Positions 1 to 7,718 of a stretch of 29,606 bases of DNA are shown here, one piece after another. Positions within the stretch are counted from its first letter, which is position 1. Each line of letters opens with the position of its first letter. The position numbers and the translations under genes are program-made. The notes under the pieces were generated by a model that worked only from the letters and a program-made list of their open reading frames with translations, was not told the origin of the DNA and did no database searches. Source of the DNA: JADLEX01 sp964586775 (lineage in GTDB: Bacteria > Lernaellota > Lernaellaia > JACKCT01); the NCBI GenBank assembly GCA_964586775.1, contig CAZPJD010000195.1:1-29606 (forward strand), read 5' to 3'.

Positions 1-1
1 G

Positions 2-1918
2 CTCGACGACCTCAAGCGCGAGCATCAGGTGCTGCACGGCCGGCTGGAAACCGCGATGAAGGAATCGCGCGGACTCGATCGGCAACTCAAGGACGAGATC
101 GTCAAGCTCGAGCGCGATTTGGCCGGTCACGAAATCGATGCCCTGATTGGGGATCTGGTCGAGGCGCATCCGGCCGCGGTGCTCGGGCCGTTTTTCGCCG
201 ACATGAAGGCGTTCACGCTCGACAACATCAATCGCTTCAAGGAGAAAGACGAATCCGAGGGGCCCGCGCAGGCGATCGCCATGCTCCAGGGGCAGGCCGC
301 CGACCGCGAAACCTACATGGAGTGGGACGTCAACGTTCTCGTCGACAACGCCGAGACCCAAGGTCCCGTGGTCATCGTCGAGAATACGCCCACCTACCGA
401 AACCTATTCGGCACGATCGAAAAAACGATCACGCCAAACGGCAACTGGTTCACCGACTTCACCAAGATTCGCGCCGGAAGCATTCTGCGCGCCGACGGCG
501 GATTCCTGGTTTTTCATCTGCTCGACGCCATCACCGAACCGGGCGTGTGGAAGGCGCTCAAGCGCACGATCAAGTCGCGCCAAGTCGAGATCGAGTCGTA
601 CGACAGCGTGCTTTTCTACATGACATCGTCGCTGAAGCCGCAGGGAATCGATGTGGACGTGAAGCTCGCCGTCATCGGCGACGTGTACCTGTATCACATG
701 CTCTACGGCTACGACGAAGATTTCAAAAAGATGTTCAAGGTGCGGGCCGATTTCGATCACGTCATGCCGCACGGCGACGACGCGGTCTTCGACACCGCGC
801 GCTTCGTCTCCCAGGTGATCCGAAACGAGAATCACCCGCACTTCGACAAGACCGCCATCGCCGCGATTGTCGAAGAGTGCGTGTCGATGGCCGGCCAGCA
901 GAACAAGCTGACGACGAAGTTCTCCGTCGTGGCCGACATCGTGCGCGAGACGGCGTACTGGACCGTCAAGGCGCGCGCCAAGGTGGCGAAGTCGCAGCAC
1001 GTGCTGCGCGCGCTCGAGGCCCGCAAGACGCGCAGCAATCTCATTGAAGAAAAGCTGCAGGAGATGATCGACGCGGGCAAGATCCTCATCTCGACCGGCG
1101 GTGCGCAGGTCGGACAGATCAACGGCCTCGCGGTCTATCAGATCGGCGATTACAACTTCGGCAAGCCCACGCGCATCACGGCCAAGATCGGCATGGGCCG
1201 CGCCGGGATCATCAACATCGAGCGCGAGGCGAAGCTCTCGGGCAAGACCTACGACAAGGGTCTGTTCATCCTGAACGGATTTTTGCGCGATCGCTTTTCG
1301 ATGGATAAGCCGATGTCTCTCTCGGCCTCGGTCGCGTTCGAGCAAAGCTACGGCGGCGTGGACGGCGACTCGGCCAGCAGCACCGAGACCTACGCGCTGC
1401 TCTCGGCCATCGCCGACATCCCCCTCGACCAGTCGATCGCGGTCACGGGCTCGATGAACCAAAACGGCGAGATCCAGCCCATCGGCGGCGTCAACGAAAA
1501 GATCGAGGGCTACTTCCTCGCGTGCAAGGCGAAAAAGCTCACGGGCCGACAGGGCGTCATCATCCCGGTGCAGAACGTCTCCGATCTCATGCTTTCGCAC
1601 GAGGTCGTCGAGGCGGTCCGCAAGCGAAAGTTCCACATCTGGGCGGTCTCCCATGTGGACGAGGGCATGGAGGTGCTCACCGGCGTCGCGGCGGGCGCGC
1701 GCGGCGCGGACGGCAAGTTCCCCGCCGATACGCTCAACGGCATCGTGGACGCGAAGCTCTTCAAGCTCGCCAAGGACCTACAGGATTTTGGCAAGGAAAA
1801 AAAGGACGACAAGAAAACGGCGGACAAAAAAGACGCCGAGGTCGCGGAAGACGAGACGCCGAAGGAGTCCGAAGACAAGAAATCGGGCCAGAAGCGCAAG
1901 ACCAAGCGCCGCCGCTGA
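2..1918 (+). CDS. Lon-family ATP-dependent protease (LonB/AAA_32 type), 5' end outside window
   Basis: The frame is open to the left edge, so the N-terminus, including the Walker A region, lies outside the window; an internal GTG at 29 is not taken as the start. The visible part holds the latter half of an AAA+ module (ENTPTYRNLFG, then LRADGGFLVFHLLDAI in the Walker B region), a helical lid and a C-terminal Lon peptidase domain. The catalytic dyad is clear: Ser in GDSAS (codon at 1370) and Lys in GGVNEKIEG (codon at 1499), 43 residues apart as in classical Lon. The last 45 or so residues are a Lys/Glu/Asp-rich, probably disordered tail. The expected role is cytoplasmic ATP-dependent protein degradation. 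The GDSAS form and the AAA_32-like region point to the LonB/LonC-like group rather than classical LonA. Family assignment is confident; substrates are unknown. Confidence 0.9.
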   Translation, partial: LDDLKREHQVLHGRLETAMKESRGLDRQLKDEIVKLERDLAGHEIDALIGDLVEAHPAAVLGPFFADMKAFTLDNINRFKEKDESEGPAQAIAMLQGQAADRETYMEWDVNVLVDNAETQGPVVIVENTPTYRNLFGTIEKTITPNGNWFTDFTKIRAGSILRADGGFLVFHLLDAITEPGVWKALKRTIKSRQVEIESYDSVLFYMTSSLKPQGIDVDVKLAVIGDVYLYHMLYGYDEDFKKMFKVRADFDHVMPHGDDAVFDTARFVSQVIRNENHPHFDKTAIAAIVEECVSMAGQQNKLTTKFSVVADIVRETAYWTVKARAKVAKSQHVLRALEARKTRSNLIEEKLQEMIDAGKILISTGGAQVGQINGLAVYQIGDYNFGKPTRITAKIGMGRAGIINIEREAKLSGKTYDKGLFILNGFLRDRFSMDKPMSLSASVAFEQSYGGVDGDSASSTETYALLSAIADIPLDQSIAVTGSMNQNGEIQPIGGVNEKIEGYFLACKAKKLTGRQGVIIPVQNVSDLMLSHEVVEAVRKRKFHIWAVSHVDEGMEVLTGVAAGARGADGKFPADTLNGIVDAKLFKLAKDLQDFGKEKKDDKKTADKKDAEVAEDETPKESEDKKSGQKRKTKRRR

Positions 1919-1940
1919 CCAAGCGAGCGGGCCAACCCTG

Positions 1941-1973
1941 ACGCGCGTCGTGTTTTCGGCGCGCGTTTGTTTT
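1941..1973 (+). terminator. Rho-independent terminator after the Lon-family gene
   Basis: A 10-bp stem (1941-1950 with 1957-1966, one G-T pair) closes a 6-nt loop TGTTTT and is followed by TTTGTTTT. It begins 22 nt after the protease stop codon. This is the strongest terminator-like structure on the plus strand in the first 10 kb. Confidence 0.8.
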
Positions 1974-1978
1974 ATAAT
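1973..1978 (+). promoter_or_regulatory. Candidate -10 box for the small Pro/Thr-rich membrane protein
   Basis: A perfect TATAAT lies 21 nt upstream of the TTG start at 2000, at the end of the terminator T-tract. No good -35 is visible at 16-18 bp spacing (TGTTTT at 1951-1956 is poor), so this is a weak or activator-dependent candidate only. Confidence 0.4.
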
Positions 1979-1999
1979 GGGGTTTGACCGGAGCACGAA

Positions 2000-2641
2000 T
2001 TGAGCGCGCGAACCTCGCGAATTTTGGTGGGAATCGGCTTCGCCGCGTGCGCGTTGATGATCGCGCTGGTCGCTGTGGCGGTGGCCCACCCCGACCTGTT
2101 CGCGCGCGCGAACCAGGCCTCGGCGACGGCCGAAGCGGCCGAGGTTGTCATCGCCGAGATTTCGCCCGAGACGCTGGTCGAGGCGCCGATCGAGCCTTCG
2201 GCCGAAGCGCCGCCGCCGACCCCGACCCCCGGCAACCTCAAGACCCGTTATCCCTATCTCTTCGCGTCCGAAACGCCCGAGTCCGATCCCGAACCCAAAC
2301 CCAATCACGTTCTCGATGACATTGAAGAGTCGTCCGTGGATGCCGCGTTCGTGATCGTGGTCGAAAACCCGAACGTGCCGCTCAACCAGCGCAAATGCTC
2401 GCGCACGCAGCAGGCGGGGCCGTGCCCGCCCGAGCCGGCGAAGCCGGGTTTGTCCCTGCCCGTTTCGCCGTCGGTTTCGCTACCGACCGCGAGCACGGCA
2501 AACCTGCCGACCACCGAAACCGCCGAGATGACGCGCACCGAAGTCGATGTCGTGACGCCCACGGCCAACGTGCCGTTCCCCGTCAACAACGGCACCACCG
2601 CTGAGTCGGGCGACGGGTCGGACGACCCAAGCTGCGACTGA
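2000..2641 (+). CDS. Hypothetical membrane-anchored Pro/Thr-rich protein
   Basis: 213 residues from a TTG start preceded by GGAG (1990-1993). Residues about 7-29 form one hydrophobic segment (signal anchor or uncleaved signal peptide). The remainder is low-complexity, rich in Pro, Thr, Glu and Ala, and looks disordered and extracytoplasmic. There are only three cysteines: KCSRTQQAGPCPPEP and the very C-terminal SCD. No catalytic motif or known family is recognised. Codon use matches the neighbours, and the gene sits between a terminator and a convergent gene whose stop is only 4 nt away, so it is probably monocistronic. It could be a periplasmic spacer or envelope protein; no function is assigned. 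Confidence 0.7.
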   Translation: MSARTSRILVGIGFAACALMIALVAVAVAHPDLFARANQASATAEAAEVVIAEISPETLVEAPIEPSAEAPPPTPTPGNLKTRYPYLFASETPESDPEPKPNHVLDDIEESSVDAAFVIVVENPNVPLNQRKCSRTQQAGPCPPEPAKPGLSLPVSPSVSLPTASTANLPTTETAEMTRTEVDVVTPTANVPFPVNNGTTAESGDGSDDPSCD

Positions 2642-2645
2642 CCGC

Positions 2646-3374
2646 TCAGCGCGGCTTATCGGTCACCACGCCGGCGTGGATCGCGAACCCGAAGAACAGA
2701 ATGTTGTTGAGAATCTTGTTGCGAACGCCCGGCGGGGATTCGGCCTCGTAGGGCACCACGCTGATGACGTAGTCCACGAACCCCGAAAGACCCACGTAGA
2801 AATTCCCGCTCGGCAGGAACCACGAGCCGAATTCGAGCCCCGGCGCGATCGTGACCCCGGGATCGTATTCCGCGAAGTCCGACGCCCCCGAAATGTCGGA
2901 GTAGTACACGCCGAAGCGGAAGTGCCCGAAGGGGTAGGTGGGGGCTTCGCCCACGAACGGGCTCGGCGTCCAATACAGGTCGTAGAAGTCCATGAACCCG
3001 AGGCGCAGCAGGCCGCCGAATTCGTCGTACTCGATGTTCGCTTTCTCGTAGTAAATGCCCGGAGTCGCGATCTCGCCGGTGTAGTGGCGATAGATCGCCG
3101 ATCCCGCGAGCACGATGTTGTTGCTGAAGATCCTGGTGATCGTGAAGCCCGGCGCGGGACCGAATCGCGCCTGCCCCATTTTGGCGTAGGTCTGCCACTC
3201 GCGTCCGTCGTGCACCGACCACTGCGCCTCGGTCGTGCCCATGAGCAGGAACTCGATCTCGGGCCCGAATCCCACCGAACCGGCCCGGGCATCGGCGGCG
3301 GGAAGCGACGACGCGGCAAAAGCGATAGCGAGTGCGATGGCGAGCCGGATCGCGGATACGTTCGTTCGATCCAA
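2646..3374 (-). CDS. Exported beta-barrel-like protein of unknown function
   Basis: 242 residues from a TTG at 3374, chosen because a perfect GGAGG (complement of 3381-3385) precedes it with 6-nt spacing. An in-frame start 25 codons further upstream would put charged residues before the signal. The N-terminus is a clear signal peptide (basic start, hydrophobic IRLAIALAIAFAASSL, cleavage near ADARA-GS). The mature part has alternating aromatic and glycine residues (for example GGLLRLGFMDFYDLYW and GHFRFGVYYSD) typical of amphipathic beta-strands of small outer-membrane barrels. There is no aromatic C-terminal residue (it ends DKPR), so the barrel call is an inference. Convergent with the preceding gene (4-nt gap) and divergent from the MBL-fold gene. 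Confidence 0.7.
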   Translation of the reverse strand: MDRTNVSAIRLAIALAIAFAASSLPAADARAGSVGFGPEIEFLLMGTTEAQWSVHDGREWQTYAKMGQARFGPAPGFTITRIFSNNIVLAGSAIYRHYTGEIATPGIYYEKANIEYDEFGGLLRLGFMDFYDLYWTPSPFVGEAPTYPFGHFRFGVYYSDISGASDFAEYDPGVTIAPGLEFGSWFLPSGNFYVGLSGFVDYVISVVPYEAESPPGVRNKILNNILFFGFAIHAGVVTDKPR

Positions 3375-3483
3375 AGGCGTCCTCCGAACGGGATATTCGC
3401 CGGACCAAGGGTGACGGACTTCATTGACGCAATCGAGGCCCTGATGCAAGGTCTGGCCCGTTTTTCGACGGGAACCGCACCGA

Positions 3484-4410
3484 ATGGGCTATCAGAACGC
3501 ACGATTCGCGCACCGGGCCGATCTGGGCGACCGGGGCTTTGCCGACCTGCTCAAGTGGCGGCTCGGCATGCAGCCCGGCGACGACCACGCCTCGCGCCCG
3601 CGTTGGGATGCCATCCCCGTCGCGCCCGACACGCTCGAGGTGGTGCGTTCGAATGCGTCGCGGTCGATGGTAACGTGGTTTGGCCACGCGAGCGCGCTCA
3701 TTCGTCTCGACGGTGTCGATTTCCTCGTGGATCCGGTGGAGGGATCGATCCCCTTCATCCGACGCGAATCGTCCGACGCGCGCATTCTCGACGCCGTTCC
3801 GCGCCCCGCCGCCGTCCTCGTCACGCACAACCACTTCGATCACATGGACGCCCCGACGCTCGAACGGTTCGACCGCGCGACGCCAATGATCGTCCCGATG
3901 GGAATGGGCGAGTGGTTCACGAAACGCGGATTTCGCTCTGTGCGCGAGATGGATTGGTGGGAGTCGGTCGAGGTGGCGGGGCTGGAGGTGAAGTACCTGC
4001 CCGCGCGCCATTGGTCGAAGCGCGGCCTCTTCGACACCCTCGAAACGCTTTGGGGCGGATACATCGTGCGCGCGACGTCGCACACCGTTTACCACGCGGG
4101 CGACTCGGGCTACTTCGGCGGCTTCGCCGAGATCGGCAAGCGCTTCGCGCGCATCGACGCGGCGCTGATGCCCATCGGCGCGTATTCGCCGCGCTGGTTC
4201 ATGCAGGCGGCGCACATGGACCCGGCGGACGCGATCAGGGCGGCGCTCGACGTGAATGCCTCCGCGCTCATCCCCATCCACTACGGTAGCTTCCGCTTGT
4301 CGGACGAACCGATGACCGAGCCGCCCGCCATGATGGAACTCGCCGCGCGCGAGGCGGGTTTCGATCGAACTCGTCTGTTGCCGATCGGCGGTACGTTGTT
4401 TCTCGACTAA
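3484..4410 (+). CDS. MBL-fold metallohydrolase, NAPE-PLD/UlaG-like
   Basis: 308 residues. The metallo-beta-lactamase zinc signature THNHFDHMD is intact (His115, His117, Asp119, His120), followed by the metal-bridging Asp in YHAGDSGYFG and a late His in IPIHYGSF. The N-terminal lead-in and WFGHASALIRLDGVDFLVDP are typical of the Lactamase_B_2 group that includes N-acyl-phosphatidylethanolamine phospholipase D-like enzymes and UlaG-like lactonases. No signal peptide is visible, so it is probably cytoplasmic. The start ATG has only a weak upstream GGGA. The substrate cannot be told from sequence; phosphodiester or lipid-derived substrates are possible. Its stop overlaps that of the convergent alpha/beta hydrolase by 4 bases. 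Confidence 0.85.
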   Translation: MGYQNARFAHRADLGDRGFADLLKWRLGMQPGDDHASRPRWDAIPVAPDTLEVVRSNASRSMVTWFGHASALIRLDGVDFLVDPVEGSIPFIRRESSDARILDAVPRPAAVLVTHNHFDHMDAPTLERFDRATPMIVPMGMGEWFTKRGFRSVREMDWWESVEVAGLEVKYLPARHWSKRGLFDTLETLWGGYIVRATSHTVYHAGDSGYFGGFAEIGKRFARIDAALMPIGAYSPRWFMQAAHMDPADAIRAALDVNASALIPIHYGSFRLSDEPMTEPPAMMELAAREAGFDRTRLLPIGGTLFLD

Positions 4411-5306
4411 AGCTCCGAGACCTCGTCGAGCCACGCGCGCAGCTGCCGCCCGTATTGGGCGCGGGCGGTCATCGACACGTCGTTGTGTCCCGCGCCCTCG
4501 ACCCACCACGATTGTTTCGGCGGCCCCGCTTTCTCGAAAAGCGCTTTTCCTTCGGCGATGGGGATCAGGTCATCATGCGTGCCGTGGATGACGAAGATGG
4601 GCGAGTGGATCGACGAGACTTTCGCGACGGAGTCGTACACCTCCGTCTGGAACATCGCGCCCGTCGGCAGCATCGGCAGCAGCAACCGCGCGACGGACGG
4701 AATCGACGTGAATGTCGATTCCAGCACCACACCACGCAGGTCGAGGCCGATGGCGACCTCCGTCGCCACGCCGCCGCCCAGCGACTTGCCGAAGATCACG
4801 ATGTCCTTTTCTGCGATGTTTTCCTTGAAGAGCAAAAAGTCGAGCGCCGCGCGGCCCGCGGCGTAGTTGGCGATCTCGCTCGGCGCACCGGTGCTTTTTC
4901 CGTAGCCCGGGTAGTCGATCAGCAGCAGACCGCAGTCCATGGGCGCGAGCTCGTCGCGCACCAGCGCCCACTCGAAGACGGTCTGCGCGTTGCCGTGCAG
5001 AAACAGGATCGTCGGCCGCCCCTCGGGCGCGGGCCAATACAACCCGTGTACCGTGTCGCCGCTGTCGGCCTTGATGCGCACCTCGGTCGCGCCCTTCACG
5101 TAATAGGGTATTGGTTCGTCGTCGGCGACGCGGGTGGGGTAATAAAGAAAACGGCGGACCAGGCTCTCGATCATGCGGGGGTCCATGGCTTCGGGTTGAA
5201 CGCGCGGGGGCTTCACCGCGAGCCGCCAAATCGCGAACGCGGCGATCGCCATCGCCACCCCCGCCAGCACCGCTCGCGCGCCGCCTTTCACAACCGACGT
5301 ATTCAA
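4407..5306 (-). CDS. Membrane-anchored alpha/beta hydrolase (S33/BEM46-like)
   Basis: 299 residues from a TTG at 5306; a GTG at 5291 is equally possible, and a longer frame upstream would run into the queG upstream region with a basic, non-hydrophobic extension. Residues about 9-28 form one transmembrane anchor, then an alpha/beta-hydrolase fold. Visible elements are the oxyanion region LFLHGNAQTV, the nucleophile elbow GKSLGGG (Ser), the acid in HGTHDDLIP (Asp) and the catalytic His in GAGHND. The arrangement resembles the BEM46/ABHD13-type group of membrane-tethered serine hydrolases. Substrate unknown. Both hydrolases at 3484-5306 converge and may be functionally unrelated. Neither candidate start has a strong ribosome-binding site. 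Confidence 0.85.
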   Translation of the reverse strand: MNTSVVKGGARAVLAGVAMAIAAFAIWRLAVKPPRVQPEAMDPRMIESLVRRFLYYPTRVADDEPIPYYVKGATEVRIKADSGDTVHGLYWPAPEGRPTILFLHGNAQTVFEWALVRDELAPMDCGLLLIDYPGYGKSTGAPSEIANYAAGRAALDFLLFKENIAEKDIVIFGKSLGGGVATEVAIGLDLRGVVLESTFTSIPSVARLLLPMLPTGAMFQTEVYDSVAKVSSIHSPIFVIHGTHDDLIPIAEGKALFEKAGPPKQSWWVEGAGHNDVSMTARAQYGRQLRAWLDEVSEL

Positions 5307-5422
5307 CGCGACCGCCGCACGCGGGTCAATGCCGACCGGGCGTCGACTCGCACGTGTGGCGCGACGCGAACGCGGCGGATAGCATCGATGCGATGACGCG
5401 ATCGGAAATCGAAGCGACAACC

Positions 5423-6514
5423 ATGAACGACTTCGGTCAAGCTTTGGCGCAATCGGCGCTGCGGCACGGGCTCGACCTTGTCGGTGCGCTCGACCTCGAC
5501 GCGGCCATTCCCGCGCTCGCGGAGCACGCGGCGCGATTCGATGTGTGGATCGGGAACGAGCGGCATGGCGAGATGGACTACCTGCGCCGGGGCGCGGCGC
5601 GCCGAGCCGATCCTCGGGCGCTCTGGCCCGAGGCGCGGGGCGTGCTGTGCGTCGCGATGGCGTACGGGCCGGGCGATCCGCCGTCGACGGGCGACGACGC
5701 GCGCTATGCCCGCTATCTGCGCGGGCGCGACTACCACCGCGTGCTGCCCGAGCGGCTCGAAGCGGCGCTCTCGGATGTGCGACGCGAATTCGACTTCGCG
5801 TGGAAGATCTGCTGCGACACGAGCGCCGTTTTGGAGCGGTCGCTCGCGCATCTGGCGGGCCTCGGCTGGATCGGTAAGAACACCTGTTTGATCCATCCGC
5901 GCCTGGGCAGCTACCTCTTTCTCGCCGAAGCGTTCGTCTCGCGCTCGCCGGGCGGCGCGCCGACGCCGATGGCCGATCATTGCGGATCGTGCGACCGCTG
6001 CCTCGTCGCGTGCCCGACCGCCGCGTTTCCCGAGGCGGGTGTGCTCGACGCGCGCCGATGTCTCTCGTACTGGACGCTGGAAAAGCGCGGCGAGCTCGCC
6101 CTCGAGCGCGACGACGTGAACGCGACGCGCGGCTGGGTCGCCGGCTGCGACATTTGCCAGGAAGTCTGCCCCTTCAATCGCAAGCCGGAGCCGAGCCTCG
6201 ACGACGCGTGGCGCGACGCATCCGTCGACGCAACGAAAGCGGCGCGTTGGGAGGATCTCGTCGCCGAGCTTGAGAGTGCCTATGCATCGCGGGTCGCGGC
6301 GTCGGCCCTGTCGTGGGTGCGTCCCGCGCATTTTCGGCGGAATGTCGCGCTGGCGCTGGCATCGCGGGCGGATGCGCTGGATGCGGAGCGACGACGAAAT
6401 CTCGCCGAACTCGTGGTCGCGGCCCGCGAAACGGAAACGGACGCGGGCACGAAACGCGCGTGGGAGGTTTGCGTGGCGCGGCTGCGCGACGAAGCCGGTC
6501 AGCGCGAGAAATAA
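5423..6514 (+). CDS. queG: Epoxyqueuosine reductase QueG
   Basis: 363 residues from the ATG at 5423; an in-frame ATG at 5393 would add 10 residues and cannot be excluded. The protein reduces epoxyqueuosine to queuosine in tRNA, the last step of the pathway, using cobalamin and two [4Fe-4S] clusters. Diagnostic motifs are present: GLGWIGKNTCLIHPRLGSY in the cobalamin-binding domain, the ferredoxin cluster CGSCDRCLVACP and the second cluster CDICQEVCPFN. A C-terminal helical (HEAT-like) region follows (ALSWVRPAHFRRNVALAL). Length matches the family. No other queuosine genes are in the window. Its 3' end overlaps the convergent amidohydrolase by 16 bp. Confidence 0.95.
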   Translation: MNDFGQALAQSALRHGLDLVGALDLDAAIPALAEHAARFDVWIGNERHGEMDYLRRGAARRADPRALWPEARGVLCVAMAYGPGDPPSTGDDARYARYLRGRDYHRVLPERLEAALSDVRREFDFAWKICCDTSAVLERSLAHLAGLGWIGKNTCLIHPRLGSYLFLAEAFVSRSPGGAPTPMADHCGSCDRCLVACPTAAFPEAGVLDARRCLSYWTLEKRGELALERDDVNATRGWVAGCDICQEVCPFNRKPEPSLDDAWRDASVDATKAARWEDLVAELESAYASRVAASALSWVRPAHFRRNVALALASRADALDAERRRNLAELVVAARETETDAGTKRAWEVCVARLRDEAGQREK

Positions 6515-7680
6515 CGATCGGCGACGCGCGCGAACATTTCGACGCCGATGGGCAGCGCCGCTTCGTCGAAATCGAACTCGGGGTGGTGGTGCGGCTTGTC
6601 GAGCCCCTTTTCGGGATTCGCGCTGCCGAGAAAAAAGAAGCACCCCGGCCGTTTCTGCAAAAAGTACGACATGTCCTCCGCGCCCATCGTCACGCCCTGC
6701 GTGATGATCCGATCCGCGCCGAGCAGATCCGCCGCGCAATCCTGCACCAGCGCCGACATCGCCGCGTCGTTCACCGTGACGGGGTAGTGATCGGTCCACT
6801 CGTAGCGATACGTCGCACCCATCGCGCGGCAAACGCCGCCGGCCAGCGCCTCGATGCGCCCCTTCATCTCTCCGCGAAGCTGGGGGTCGAGTGTGCGCAC
6901 GGTGCCGCGAAGCTGCACATCCTGCGCGATGATGTTGAAATTCGATCCGCCGTTGATTTGACCGATGGTGACGACGGCCGGCTGCGTGGGATCGACGTTG
7001 CGCGACACGAGGGTTTGCAGCGCCGTCACCACGTGCGCCGCGACGACGACCGCGTCCACCGTCTGGTGCGGCAACGCGCCGTGCCCGCCGCGCCCCACCA
7101 CGGTGAAGACGAATTCGTCGGCGCTCGCCAGCACCGGCCCGGCGTGCGTGCCCAGGGTGCCGACGGGAAACTCGTTCCACAGATGCAGGCCCACCACCGC
7201 GTCCACGCGCGGCGCGTCGAGCGCGCCCTCGTCGATCATCGGCTTCGCGCCGCCGGGGCCCTCCTCCGCGGGCTGAAAAAGCAGCTTCACGCGCCCGGGC
7301 AGCGTGGCGCGCCGCGACGCGAGGTACTCGGCGAATCCCAGCAGAATCGACGCATGGCCATCGTGCCCGCATGCGTGCATGCGCCCCGCGTTCGTCGATT
7401 TGTAGGGCGAATCCTTGAGTTCCTGCAGGGGCAGGGCGTCCATGTCGGCGCGATACGCCAGCGTCGGGCCGCTGGCTCCGGCGTCTCCCGCGATCGTGCC
7501 GACGACGCCCGTCTTCGCGACGCGCGTCACGTCGAAGCCGAGTTCGCGCAGCCGCGCCTCGACGATGCCGCTCGTGCGCACCTCCTCGAATCCGATCTCG
7601 GGATGGCGGTGCAGATCGCGCCGTGTTTCGACCAGTCGGTTGTTCAGCGCGAGGATCTCGGGCCGGATCTCGATATTCAT
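6499..7680 (-). CDS. M20D-family amidohydrolase (N-acyl amino acid / hippurate hydrolase type)
   Basis: 393 residues. The start at 7680 is preceded by GGAG (complement of 7687-7690) at good spacing. It is a zinc-dependent amide hydrolase with a dimerisation domain inserted in the catalytic domain. Signature elements: RRDLHRHPEIGFEE, YRADMDALPL, the metal-binding MHACGHDGHASIL (Cys and His ligands), LFQPAEEGPGGA with the catalytic Glu pair, the dimerisation domain beginning VVGRGGHGALPHQTVD, and a final His ligand in KPHHHPEFDFDE. Members cleave N-acyl or N-acetyl groups from amino acids or related conjugates; the substrate is not determinable here. It is the last gene of the long minus-strand run, 38 nt after the kinase-like gene. 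Confidence 0.93.
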   Translation of the reverse strand: MNIEIRPEILALNNRLVETRRDLHRHPEIGFEEVRTSGIVEARLRELGFDVTRVAKTGVVGTIAGDAGASGPTLAYRADMDALPLQELKDSPYKSTNAGRMHACGHDGHASILLGFAEYLASRRATLPGRVKLLFQPAEEGPGGAKPMIDEGALDAPRVDAVVGLHLWNEFPVGTLGTHAGPVLASADEFVFTVVGRGGHGALPHQTVDAVVVAAHVVTALQTLVSRNVDPTQPAVVTIGQINGGSNFNIIAQDVQLRGTVRTLDPQLRGEMKGRIEALAGGVCRAMGATYRYEWTDHYPVTVNDAAMSALVQDCAADLLGADRIITQGVTMGAEDMSYFLQKRPGCFFFLGSANPEKGLDKPHHHPEFDFDEAALPIGVEMFARVADRYFSR

Positions 7681-7718
7681 ATCGGGCTCCAACGTGCGGG
7701 GAACGATGCTCGCCGGTG

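Noticed and set aside
404..1654. Long open frame antisense to the Lon-family protease
   Set aside because: It mirrors the protease codons, is rich in Arg/Asp/His/Val as expected for a GC-rich shadow frame, and has no motif. The same applies to the long antisense frames at 2676-4289, 4455-5396, 6313-7842, 8481-9326, 13715-14881, 20518-22071 and 23223-25112.
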